Shown here: one piece after another, positions 18,267-25,946 of the stretch | How positions within the stretch are numbered: the first letter of the stretch is position 1 | Layout: each line of letters starts with the position of its first letter | Origin: Chloroflexota bacterium | Lineage (GTDB): Bacteria; Chloroflexota; Anaerolineae; Anaerolineales; E44-bin32 | DNA: 56,849 bases | Direction of reading: 5' to 3' | NCBI GenBank assembly: GCA_022561385.1 | Contig: JADFRG010000016.1 | Location: 1 to 56,849 of the forward strand | Translations under genes and position numbers: made by a program | Notes under the pieces: generated by a model | The model's database searches: none | What the model was told of the DNA's origin: nothing | The model's input: the letters and a program-made list of their open reading frames with translations, nothing else

Positions 18267-18782
18267 TTACTTCTTAATCGGAGCAAGCACCATGAACATG
18301 GTTCGTCCCTCCATTCGGGGGGCTTGTTCGATAGCTCCTACGTCCGCCAACTCCTCGGCGATCTGTTTTAGATCCTCCAGCGCAATCTCTGGATAGGTAA
18401 TCTCGCGTCCTCGAAACCGGATACGGGCCAGCACTTTCTTCCCCTCGGTCAGCCAGCGTCGAGCATTCTTTACCTTGAACGACCGATGATGTTCGGAGGT
18501 CTTCGGCCGAAGCCGAATTTCCTTGACCTCCACCTTGGTCTGTGCCTTGCGCGCCTCTCGATCCTTCTTGGACTGCTCGTAAAGGAATTTTCCAAAATCG
18601 AGCACTCGCACTACCGGAGGTTCAGCCTTTGGGGCGATCTCTACAAGATCCATCTCAGCAGATTCCGCTATCGATAGCGCCTCATCAATGGTCACGACGC
18701 CTTGGTTTTCGCCGTCCGAGTCAATCAAGCGGACTTCTGGGACCCTAATTCGTTGGTTAATCCGGTAGTCAGATGCGCTGAT
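18267..18782 (-). CDS. infC: Translation initiation factor IF-3 with ATC start
   Basis: A 171-residue factor that binds the 30S subunit, checks start codons and prevents subunit joining. Typical parts: DYRINQRIRVPEVRLID, the linker helix KFLYEQSKKDREARKAQ and the C-terminal MEGRTMFMVLAP. The best start is ATC at 18782. It sits six bases after the strong ribosome binding site GGGAGGTG (18796-18789) and lines up with the I-S-x-D-Y-R-I-N beginning of many IF-3 proteins. A GTG at 18791 overlaps that site and the longer TTG reading would begin in the -35 element. Rare AUU/AUC starts let IF-3 repress its own translation in other bacteria, so the same control is likely here. Confidence 0.93.
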   Translation of the reverse strand: MSASDYRINQRIRVPEVRLIDSDGENQGVVTIDEALSIAESAEMDLVEIAPKAEPPVVRVLDFGKFLYEQSKKDREARKAQTKVEVKEIRLRPKTSEHHRSFKVKNARRWLTEGKKVLARIRFRGREITYPEIALEDLKQIAEELADVGAIEQAPRMEGRTMFMVLAPIKK

Positions 18783-18806
18783 GCTGGGCACCTCCCAAAG
18801 TCGGCC

Positions 18807-18837
18807 CGAGCCGCTCCACAAGCTGCTGAGCGGCTCG
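18807..18837 (-). other. Perfect hairpin at the 5' end of the infC mRNA
   Basis: A perfect 10-bp stem (CGAGCCGCTC at 18807-18816 with 18828-18837) closes an 11-base loop. With the promoter at 18843-18872, transcription would begin at about 18836, so the mRNA starts with this hairpin, which ends ten bases before the infC ribosome binding site. It may stabilise the mRNA or take part in autoregulation. No T tract follows, so it is not a terminator. Confidence 0.6.
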
Positions 18838-18842
18838 CGAGC

Positions 18843-18872
18843 ATAATACCACGCGATCGGATCGAAGGTCAA
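18843..18872 (-). promoter_or_regulatory. Promoter of the infC-rpmI-rplT operon
   Basis: On the minus strand TTGACC (18872-18867) and TATTAT (18848-18843) are separated by 18 bp, about 60 bp before the infC start. This is a good housekeeping sigma factor match. Confidence 0.7.
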
Positions 18873-18899
18873 TCGAGCCCATCTGGGTGGTGCTCCGTA

Positions 18900-19224
18900 T
18901 TACTGTAAGGGGCCCGGAGCGAGTCGCTCAGCAAGCGAAGTCAACGCGATGGCGGCAAAAGGGGCCATTGTCCACGCAAGTGCGATGGCCAGCGGCCATC
19001 TCAGGGCCGGCTCGACCGGCGTCAGCAGGTATTCCAGCCAGAGCGCAGCCGCCAGCCACGCCGTTAGAAAGAATGCTCCGGGAGCGAAGAGTTCGATTCC
19101 GTACCCAGGTAGAAAAGGCAATCAAGGTACCGGAGAGGGTCAGGAAGGAGAGCGCCACGGACCACAGCTCCGGAGGATTCAGCAACAGGGAGGTGCTGAT
19201 CACCAGCCCCAGGATCACGTACAA
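18900..19224 (-). pseudogene. Small four-helix membrane protein, frameshifted
   Basis: Two overlapping minus-strand frames complement each other. The first gives helices in VILGLVISTSLLL and WSVALSFLTLSGTLIAFSTW. The second, after a shift somewhere between about 19125 and 19085, gives AFFLTAWLAAALWLEYLL and WPLAIALAWTMAPFAAIAL before the stop at 18900. Joined, they make a membrane protein of about 105 residues. It starts 20 bp after the polymerase gene on the same strand, so it may be the last gene of the SOS-boxed operon. The frameshift may be real or a sequencing error. No family recognised. Confidence 0.5.
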
Positions 19225-19244
19225 GAGCTAGATTTCTCTGGCCC

Positions 19245-21665
19245 TCATCGGCTTCCGATTGGGGTCTTGTAATCCACCGCAAGCGGAACAAGTTCCGGAG
19301 GGCGTACATCTGAGAACAGGTCCCCCTTAGGGGAAACATCCGCCTCAGGCTCGACCGGTCGATGCGATCCGGCAAGCAGCGGGAAGCGAATATCCACCCC
19401 GGGAGGGGGAAGAGCTCCGGGCGGCCCCCAGTACCCGCAATCGCCCAGCAGCCACATCTCCAACGTGGGGCGATCCACTCCCACAGGCGCCAGCAGACTC
19501 TCGACGGCGCGCGTCAACAGCTCGACGTAGGCTCCCACGTCTAAGGGCCAATCGCGGGAGTCTCCCTCCCACACACGCACCTTCTCCGGACCAGCCACGT
19601 ACACAAAACGCAGCATCTCGCCGGGGCTGAGCTCGACTCCGGCCTCGATCAGCTGCCGCGCCACACGCGCAGCCGGGGTGAGTACCCGGTAATCTTCCGG
19701 CTGGCGCGAAAGACGTTGAGTGACCACCAGATCCCGGGTCGCAATCTCGCCCGCGCGCAGTGCCCTGAGCTTCTCCTGTGCAAGGGCCACCACTTGCGGG
19801 ACGGCAGCCCGAAACCCGTCGATGCCCCGGGCCTGAGATAGGATGGCGAGCATCTCGAGCTGAGTATCCTTGATGAAGGGCGGTGTGTCGTGGCGACGGG
19901 CTTCGATGCCGCGCAGCTTCACTGAGCCATCCTCATAGGCCCCAAAATAGCGATTGGCGACCGCGACTCTCGGCTCGGTACGCGACGGTAGGAAGGCCAG
20001 CCAGCTGTAAACACCTTCCAGGCCCACTTGCAGACCCGTACGGGCCCGAATACGGTCCAGCAGGCGATCGTATTCCGCCTGACCCGCTCCTTCCTTCTGG
20101 ATCCACAGCCCGTCCACATAGAGATGCAGCACCCGGAACCCGGCCTCTTCAACCAGCTCCTTGGCCTGCAGCAGGACCTCCCGGCCGTAGGCGTTGACCG
20201 CCTCATGGGCCTCTATCCGCCCGAAGCGGGCGTTCTTGTAGCCCAGGTATCCAAAACAAGTGACCAGCAGCCATTTGTGAGCCGAATAACGTCGCTCGAA
20301 ACGCTGACGCTTCGGGTCGCCGGCCGGCAACTCTCGGATCATGGCCTTATATCGGTTGCGCTTCTCCAGCAAGGGGGCCAGCGTCTCAGGCACCAATCCC
20401 ACGCGGTGACGGCAGATCGAGGTTCCAAGCTCGGGTACCACCTCCCCCTCACAACATTGAGCGAGAACCGTCTCTGGAGAAACGTTGTAGTGCACCATGA
20501 TGCTGGGATACATGGCGGTGAAGTCGAGCTCAGCCACCCCCTCGTAAAGCCCGGCAATCGGGGTATAGACCAGCCCGCCTTTGTCGGCCGCGAACAATTC
20601 CATACCGGTCTTAAGCGACTCTGGCTGGCGCTTCTGCCAAGGAACCAGGACGCCGCGGCGCTGCGCGGTGGCCACCTGCATGGCGCTGATCCCCGTTCCG
20701 GTGGAAACCCGTGCGACGGTCTGCACAGGAAGCCCGCTGACCCGCGCGATTTCCAGGATACCGTCGAGGCCGTAGTAGTTCGACAGGAACGCGTTTTGCC
20801 GATCCAGATGCCAACGACCAAACAGGAGGTGCTGTTCGTTGCGGAACACAATCCTGCCGTACGAGAAGTAGGAATGGGACCTTTTGTGCTGCACGGCCTG
20901 CTTTGGGTCTCGGTTCAACGGCAGGCGGATTCCGTAATGACGCGCCAGCCGCATCAGTCGCGGCAGGATGTAGTTGTCTCCGTAGGCGCTGATCAAGACG
21001 TCGGGGTCGAAACGTTCAAGCAGGTGGCGCATACCAAACACAAGCTTGCGGCCCTGCCGGAGAGGAAAGCGGAAACGCTGCTTATCGACCTCGACCAGCA
21101 GATCCCCCCGCTGGACCGCATCTGGCTCCAGCGCGATCCTTCGACTGGGATCCTGCAGATCTCCGTCCAACCGGAGGGTCATGACGCGTAAGGGAGGCAA
21201 CTCGTAATCGACATCCCAGGGAGTGTCGAGGGCTTCGATATGCCGGATGCGGCCGTGAGCTTCGTCGACCGCGCAGTATGCAAGCGGAAACAATTCACGG
21301 TCAAGAACGTACCGCTGAGGCAGGGGGATATCGGCGTCGAAATAGGTCAGATCGGGGAAAGCCCGGCTCGCCTGCTGAAAGACGCGTGGCAGCTCGCCTG
21401 GAATCCTCAATCGCACTTCCAGCACCTCGACCGGCCGGTCTAAGAACAGGTCGGTGCGCTCCGTCAGCCGCAGCTCGACGGGCGCGCGCTTCTTGATGTG
21501 GAAGGCCCAAACCTCTCGCAATCGAGCGCGCGATCCTTGCACATAAAACCTGGGAGCGAACCGGTCTTGAAACGCGTGCGATCGACCCTGGCGGTCGATC
21601 AACCAGACCAACATGCCGTCCCCGGACGGATAAACATCGAAGAGCCACGCGAAGAGCGTCGACAC
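19245..21665 (-). CDS. Family B DNA polymerase with inactivated exonuclease
   Basis: An 806-residue polymerase resembling archaeal PolB. Motif A is DFTAMYPSIM (catalytic Asp about 381). Motif B is KWLLVTCFGYLGYKNARFG (Lys about 464), with the usual Asn changed to Val. Motif C is LHLYVDGLW (about 513-521): compared with the archaeal YADTDGL the first Asp is Tyr but the second, catalytic Asp is kept. The exonuclease domain keeps its fold pattern but not its chemistry: Exo I DIE reads RLD (about 165-167), Exo II NFD reads NYI (231-233) and the Exo III Asp is Gly. It should polymerise without proofreading, as a translesion or repair enzyme would. GTG start at 21665, two bases after the preceding stop. 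Third gene of an operon behind an SOS-type box. Activity is inferred from motifs only. Confidence 0.88.
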   Translation of the reverse strand: MSTLFAWLFDVYPSGDGMLVWLIDRQGRSHAFQDRFAPRFYVQGSRARLREVWAFHIKKRAPVELRLTERTDLFLDRPVEVLEVRLRIPGELPRVFQQASRAFPDLTYFDADIPLPQRYVLDRELFPLAYCAVDEAHGRIRHIEALDTPWDVDYELPPLRVMTLRLDGDLQDPSRRIALEPDAVQRGDLLVEVDKQRFRFPLRQGRKLVFGMRHLLERFDPDVLISAYGDNYILPRLMRLARHYGIRLPLNRDPKQAVQHKRSHSYFSYGRIVFRNEQHLLFGRWHLDRQNAFLSNYYGLDGILEIARVSGLPVQTVARVSTGTGISAMQVATAQRRGVLVPWQKRQPESLKTGMELFAADKGGLVYTPIAGLYEGVAELDFTAMYPSIMVHYNVSPETVLAQCCEGEVVPELGTSICRHRVGLVPETLAPLLEKRNRYKAMIRELPAGDPKRQRFERRYSAHKWLLVTCFGYLGYKNARFGRIEAHEAVNAYGREVLLQAKELVEEAGFRVLHLYVDGLWIQKEGAGQAEYDRLLDRIRARTGLQVGLEGVYSWLAFLPSRTEPRVAVANRYFGAYEDGSVKLRGIEARRHDTPPFIKDTQLEMLAILSQARGIDGFRAAVPQVVALAQEKLRALRAGEIATRDLVVTQRLSRQPEDYRVLTPAARVARQLIEAGVELSPGEMLRFVYVAGPEKVRVWEGDSRDWPLDVGAYVELLTRAVESLLAPVGVDRPTLEMWLLGDCGYWGPPGALPPPGVDIRFPLLAGSHRPVEPEADVSPKGDLFSDVRPPELVPLAVDYKTPIGSR

Positions 21666-21667
21666 GG

Positions 21668-21940
21668 TCAGTCCCGAGAAGATAACTGGGTTCGAAGAGC
21701 GTCCATTTCACCCCGCAGGCGCAGCACGTGTTTGTGTTCTTCCACCAGCATGGCCAGCAGCATGACCTCAAATGGAAGGAGATGGGAGGCGTAGGCGGAG
21801 GCCGCCAGGTGATGTCGGGCGGAGGCCAGAAGATCGTCGAGAGCACGCTGGTCCTCTCGGCGTAGGGCTCGCCGAAATCGAGCCAGGGAGGCCTGCTCCT
21901 GGAGGAAGGACTGGGTGATTGAAGGAAGCGTGCGTCCCAT
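21668..21940 (-). CDS. Small helical protein between RecA-like and PolB genes
   Basis: A 90-residue protein predicted to be all helical from its composition (many Ala, Leu, Arg, Glu; no Gly or Pro in the middle). It has two long amphipathic stretches, about 10-45 and 50-88. No family recognised. ATG at 21940 avoids overlap with the preceding gene (16-bp gap), and its stop is two bases from the polymerase GTG, so translation is coupled. By position it may be an adaptor or accessory subunit of the polymerase; this is inference. Confidence 0.7.
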   Translation of the reverse strand: MGRTLPSITQSFLQEQASLARFRRALRREDQRALDDLLASARHHLAASAYASHLLPFEVMLLAMLVEEHKHVLRLRGEMDALRTQLSSRD

Positions 21941-21956
21941 CCGCGGTATTCGCTTC

Positions 21957-22547
21957 CTACAGCAGCCGCGGCTGCTCGACGGTCTCGCCCGGAGCTGGAG
22001 CCAGCATCCAGGCCACGTCCACCGCGACCTGCAATTGATCAAGCAGCTTCCAGCGCTCCTTCACCATCGTCTTCGGCTCCTGAGCTCCGACGATGACCGG
22101 GCCTACAGCGGCCAGTCGCTTCAGATGGGAGATCACCTTGGCAAGCAGTCGCTCGGCGTCCGGCAGCGGGACACTTTCGTCATAAAAGGTGCTCAGCAAA
22201 TCGAGGATCAGCACCGGAGAGAGACTGGCATGTGCTTCCTCAACGAGCTGCGCCAGCTGGTAACAGGTGAACGCACGCGACAGGCGCAGGCGGCCCAGGA
22301 CAACTTCCGGCCTGGGGCTCATGCGGCGAGCCATCCGGGCCACGAAGTATCCGTCGAAACGATTCCCGCCGTCGAAGACCCGGGGATCCTTGCCTCGAAA
22401 GGCCAGCCAGGTGAACATGGCGAGCAGCGCGTGCGTAGGAGTGCGCGCGCCCCAGAACAACGACAAGCGTGGCTCCTGAGCGGCGGTAAACACCGCTGGA
22501 TCCAGGCCCGGAACAAGGGGCAGCTGAGTGCCAAGAGAAAGGTACAT
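21957..22547 (-). CDS. RecA/RadA-fold protein lacking the P-loop
   Basis: A 196-residue protein with a RecA-superfamily layout. The place of Walker A (about 31-40) reads FWGARTPTHA with no GKT/S, so ATP binding is probably lost. A strand-turn VFDGGNRFDGYFVARMARR follows, as in RadA/ImuA-like proteins (VIDAENxFDxYxLAxLAR). Next come RLSRAFTCYQLAQLV and a Walker B-like VLILDLLSTFYD (Asp about 116). ATG at 22547 is preceded by GGAGGT. First gene of the operon with the small helical protein and the polymerase, with an SOS-type box about 100 bp upstream. In the ImuA-ImuB-DnaE2 mutasome a RecA-like protein with degenerate ATPase motifs serves a polymerase; a similar role is inferred here. Confidence 0.72.
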   Translation of the reverse strand: MYLSLGTQLPLVPGLDPAVFTAAQEPRLSLFWGARTPTHALLAMFTWLAFRGKDPRVFDGGNRFDGYFVARMARRMSPRPEVVLGRLRLSRAFTCYQLAQLVEEAHASLSPVLILDLLSTFYDESVPLPDAERLLAKVISHLKRLAAVGPVIVGAQEPKTMVKERWKLLDQLQVAVDVAWMLAPAPGETVEQPRLL

Positions 22548-22646
22548 AGGACCTCCAGTCAATGGGTTGCGGAGGGCCGGCCGCTCCTCAGCGCAACAAC
22601 CCTCCATCTGCTAAGGCTCCGAGACCGTACGAGAAGCGGCCTCGAT

Positions 22647-22662
22647 TAGAACGTACGTTCTA
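22647..22662 (-). promoter_or_regulatory. SOS (LexA) box before the PolB operon
   Basis: A perfect 16-bp palindrome, TAGAACGTACGTTCTA. It contains GAAC-N4-GTTC (22649-22660), the core of the Gram-positive-type LexA operator. It lies 100 bp before the ATG of the RecA-like gene on the minus strand, and a TCTAAT that could serve as -10 overlaps its downstream half. The same TAGAAC-N4-GTTCTA form recurs at 29768-29783. Confidence 0.75.
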
Positions 22663-22724
22663 CTTTACGACGCAGCGGAGCGAATCACCATCCCATGAAT
22701 GGGGGAATTGAGCGGGGGACAGGA

Positions 22725-22921
22725 GCTCCCCCGCGCGGGGGAGCCTGCCAATGGCAGCGGCCGACCATCCGGCATGGACCCCTACGACATGGTTCGTTGA
22801 AAGGCACTCCGTTCGATGATATAAACAATTCCGGGGGTCAGACGCGCCTTCCGCGTCCTAAGAAAGCAACCGACCTAGGCCCGGCCACCACCCTGTCTCT
22901 GCGCCCCTAGTGGGGGCAGAG
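22725..22921. other. Intergenic region with several strong hairpins
   Basis: The 488-bp gap between the divergent PolB operon and the kinase gene has no gene but holds a series of inverted repeats. They are a 20-bp perfect palindrome at 22725-22744 (GCTCCCCCGCGCGGGGGAGC), CTGCC-AAT-GGCAG just after it, CCAT-CCGGC-ATGG, GACGCG-CCTTC-CGCGTC at 22841-22857, and CTCTG-C-CCCC pairing with GGGG-CAGAG at 22897-22921. None has a T tract. It may encode a structured RNA, but I recognise no known family. Confidence 0.35.
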
Positions 22922-22977
22922 CAAGTGAGTCAGTGAGCTCGCGTTCGGTGGAAACGGGCTGCGTTTCCCGGGTCCTG

Positions 22978-22983
22978 TAGAAT
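22978..22983 (+). promoter_or_regulatory. Candidate -10 of the kinase gene
   Basis: TAGAAT at 22978-22983 is 52 bp before the kinase ATG. No clear -35 is visible. Confidence 0.3.
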
Positions 22984-23035
22984 AAATCGGACGGAGTCTC
23001 ATGTTGGCTTGCTGCCGCGCGCAACCGCCTAACCC

Positions 23036-25018
23036 ATGTCTATAGAACCCAACACCCTGCTGAACAATCGCTATCGCATCCTCGAGCAGCGAGGCGGCGG
23101 TGGGATGGGCGCCGTCTATCTCGCACACGACGAGAACCTGGACGTTGAGGTGGCGGTCAAAGAAAACTTCTTTGTCTCAGAAGAGTCGGCGCGCCAGTTC
23201 CATCGTGAGGCGCACTTGCTATTTGAGCTGCGCCATCCCGGCCTGCCGCGGGTCATCGACCACTTTGTGATCGAGGGCCTGGGACAATACCTGGTCATGG
23301 ATTTTATCGAGGGTGAGGATGGCCGAGAGATTCTAAAGAAAGCCGAAGGCCCTTTGGAGGAGGGTACCGTTGTGGATTGGGCGGGTCAGCTTCTGGACGC
23401 TCTCAAGTACCTGCACTCCAGGCAACCTCCCGTCATCCATCGCGACGTCAAACCTGCCAATATCAAAATCACGCCTGCCGGCCGAGCGATACTGGTGGAT
23501 TTTGGGCTCGCCAAGGAATACGACGCCACCAAAAGCACCACGGTGGGGGCGCGGGCCTTCACGCCCGGCTTTGCGCCGCCCGAGCAATATGGGCAGGGAC
23601 GCACCGATACGCGCACGGACATCTACTCGTTGGGAGCTACGCTCTACAACTTGCTGACCAACAAGGTTCCCGCGGATGGACTACGGCGCGCGATGGGCAA
23701 AGAACGCCTGATCGCGGTGCGCGACCTCAACCCAAACATCTCGCCTCACGTAGCAGCCGCAATCGAGCGCGCCACCGAAGTCAAGCCAGATGACCGATTC
23801 GAGAGCGCGGCGGCATTCGAAGCCGCGCTTTTTGCGCCGAAAACTATGGTGCAGAGTCCGGCCACAAAGCTGGGGACGGCCTCGCCGTCGCTGGCCCCGC
23901 CGATCGCAGCGCCTAAACCTCGCCGCTCGATCGTGCCCATTGTTATAGGGGCTATTGTGATGCTGGCGATCGGCATCGGAGGCACGCTGCTTTTATTCGG
24001 CAACTCCTCTGGCGCCGGGGGCTCGCCCCCGCCCACCGAAGCTCCGTCGTCCACTTTGGTACCGCCCACGGAGGAGCCGATCGCCGCAGTAGCGGAACCC
24101 AGCGACGTTCCGACCCAAACCCCTGAGCCGACTGCAACTCCGGAGCCAACCGAAATTCCCGCTCCCGTCGAGACCCCGACGCCGGCCGGCACCCCCAGAG
24201 GCGGCGGGGCGGGACAAATCGCATTTGCAAGCGAACGCTTCGGGTTGCCCCAGATCTTCCGCATCGACCTGGACGGAGGCAACCTGACTCAGCTGACGAC
24301 GTTCGTCGACGGCGCTTGCCAACCGAGCTGGTCCCCCGATGGCGAGCGACTGCTGTTTACTTCGCCATGCCGCGACAAGCGCGATGAATATCGCAACGCG
24401 GCCATCTACGTCATGAATGCCGATGGCAGCGGGTTCTCGCCCCTGATCAGCCTGGTGGGTGGAGTCTACGACGCAGATTGGTCCGAGCAGGGAATTGCGT
24501 TCACCTACCTGGAAAATAACCTGCCCTCACTCTGGATGGCCGGGCCAGATGGGAGCGCGCCGGTGAAGATCAGCCGCGGGAACGCACGCGATCGACAGCC
24601 CAGCTGGTCGCCGGGCGGCGATAGGCTGGCGCTGATGAACACCTCGCGCGCGGGAAGCGCCACCATCTTCTGGGTGTTTGGGGACGGCTCATTTACCGGT
24701 TCCAATCCGGATCAGGTGACCCGCGATCGGGCGGCGAATGAGCCTAGCTGGTCCCCCCTGGGAAATCTGATTGCCTACGTCTCCAATATTCACATCTGGG
24801 TCGTCCCGTGGGATTCAGTCGGCTTTGGTGCGGTGAGGATTTCGGATGAAGGGCCGAACGATGGCCCGGCCTGGTCACCTGACGGGCAGTGGATAACCTT
24901 CGAGACCTGGCGAGATGCGGCCAACCACGACATCTACATCATGACCGCAAACGGAGGCCAACCCACGCGCCTGACGAATCACACCGCCGCGGACTATCAC
25001 CCGGCGTGGAGGCCTTAG
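23036..25018 (+). CDS. Ser/Thr protein kinase fused to an extracytoplasmic beta-propeller
   Basis: A 660-residue protein in three parts. The kinase domain (about 13-265) has the glycine loop GGGGMGAVY, catalytic Lys in VAVKE (about 42), HRDVKPAN (Asp about 137) and DFGLAK (Asp about 155). A membrane helix, IVPIVIGAIVMLAIGIGGTL, follows near residue 300-322. After a Pro/Thr/Glu-rich linker come TolB/PD40-type blades outside the cell, with repeated PSWSPDGERLLF, PSWSPGGDRLAL and PAWSPDGQWITF. The propeller may sense a ligand or wall component and signal to the cytoplasmic kinase. The ATG has no strong ribosome binding site. Convergent with the hydrolase gene at 25050. Confidence 0.92.
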   Translation: MSIEPNTLLNNRYRILEQRGGGGMGAVYLAHDENLDVEVAVKENFFVSEESARQFHREAHLLFELRHPGLPRVIDHFVIEGLGQYLVMDFIEGEDGREILKKAEGPLEEGTVVDWAGQLLDALKYLHSRQPPVIHRDVKPANIKITPAGRAILVDFGLAKEYDATKSTTVGARAFTPGFAPPEQYGQGRTDTRTDIYSLGATLYNLLTNKVPADGLRRAMGKERLIAVRDLNPNISPHVAAAIERATEVKPDDRFESAAAFEAALFAPKTMVQSPATKLGTASPSLAPPIAAPKPRRSIVPIVIGAIVMLAIGIGGTLLLFGNSSGAGGSPPPTEAPSSTLVPPTEEPIAAVAEPSDVPTQTPEPTATPEPTEIPAPVETPTPAGTPRGGGAGQIAFASERFGLPQIFRIDLDGGNLTQLTTFVDGACQPSWSPDGERLLFTSPCRDKRDEYRNAAIYVMNADGSGFSPLISLVGGVYDADWSEQGIAFTYLENNLPSLWMAGPDGSAPVKISRGNARDRQPSWSPGGDRLALMNTSRAGSATIFWVFGDGSFTGSNPDQVTRDRAANEPSWSPLGNLIAYVSNIHIWVVPWDSVGFGAVRISDEGPNDGPAWSPDGQWITFETWRDAANHDIYIMTANGGQPTRLTNHTAADYHPAWRP

Positions 25019-25049
25019 ATCCGCTGAGGAAAGCATAACGACGAGATGG

Positions 25050-25946
25050 CTAGGACAAAGGCGTGCGAGCGAAGAAATCCAGGATTTGCCCCGCGACTTC
25101 TTCGCCCGAGTCTTCCTGCAAGAAGTGACCCGCGCCCTGGATCGTGACGCGCGGCTGTTCGCGCGCGGAGGGGATGAGCTGGCGGAAGAAGATATGCCCG
25201 CCACGGGTGACCGGATCTGAGTCCGAAAACATAACCAGCACCGGCTTCTTCCATGTGGAGAGCACCTCACGGGCGGTGTGCATTTCGGCTGCACCCGGGT
25301 CGTCGGGTCCTAGCGGAACCAGCGACGGCCAGACCATGGCGCCTGCCTTGTAGGTGACGTCTGGGAATGGTGCCTCATAGGCTGCCAGCTCCTCGGGCGT
25401 AATCTGGTCGGCCTTACCCAGCCCCGCCTTGATCACACGCTTGATCGGCATGTCGCTCACGCGTTCCGCAAACTTGAGCCATCGGTAGTAGGCGTCCGGC
25501 ATGCGGCCGGTCCCATCGGGCAGCCCGGTGTTCATGATCACCAGGCGCGCCACGCGCTCCGGCATCTCGCTGGCCACCGTAAGGCCGATCAGTCCACCCC
25601 AGTCGTGCACCACCATATTGAAGTCTCGAAGGTCGAGCGCCTCAATAAATCCGGTCAATGCGTTCTGATGCAACTTGAAGGAGTAATCCTCCTTTTTGGA
25701 TGGCTTGTCGGAGCGCCCGAAGCCGGGGAAATCCATCGCGATCACGCGATGGTGCGGAGCGAGAAGCGGAATCATCTTGCGGTAAAGATAGGACCAGGTC
25801 GGCTCGCCATGCAGGCACAATACGATCTCACCTTCCCCTTCGTCGACGTAATGAATCCGATTTCCACCGAGATCCAGGTAATGTGGAGAATACGAAAATC
25901 CGGGTAGATTCGTAAATCGTTCGTCAGGGGTCCTCAGTGATTTCAT
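25050..25946 (-). CDS. Haloalkane dehalogenase-like alpha/beta hydrolase
   Basis: A 298-residue alpha/beta hydrolase very like the DhlA (HLD-I) group. [15 protein letters not shown] holds the oxyanion region, [10 protein letters not shown] the nucleophile Asp and the adjacent halide-binding Trp, SDSDPVT a catalytic acid and GAGHFLQED the His. The cap (YYRWLKF, then [15 protein letters not shown]) carries a second Trp where DhlA has its second halide ligand. The expected reaction is hydrolysis of haloalkanes to alcohols. The natural substrate is unknown and epoxide hydrolase activity is a less likely alternative. The ATG at 25946 overlaps the stop of plsC (ATGA), so it is translationally coupled. 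Confidence 0.85.
   Translation of the reverse strand: MKSLRTPDERFTNLPGFSYSPHYLDLGGNRIHYVDEGEGEIVLCLHGEPTWSYLYRKMIPLLAPHHRVIAMDFPGFGRSDKPSKKEDYSFKLHQNALTGFIEALDLRDFNMVVHDWGGLIGLTVASEMPERVARLVIMNTGLPDGTGRMPDAYYRWLKFAERVSDMPIKRVIKAGLGKADQITPEELAAYEAPFPDVTYKAGAMVWPSLVPLGPDDPGAAEMHTAREVLSTWKKPVLVMFSDSDPVTRGGHIFFRQLIPSAREQPRVTIQGAGHFLQEDSGEEVAGQILDFFARTPLS

Noticed and set aside
20028-21191. Plus-strand 387-residue open reading frame
   Set aside because: Antisense to the B-family polymerase and without family features; produced by GC-rich codon bias.
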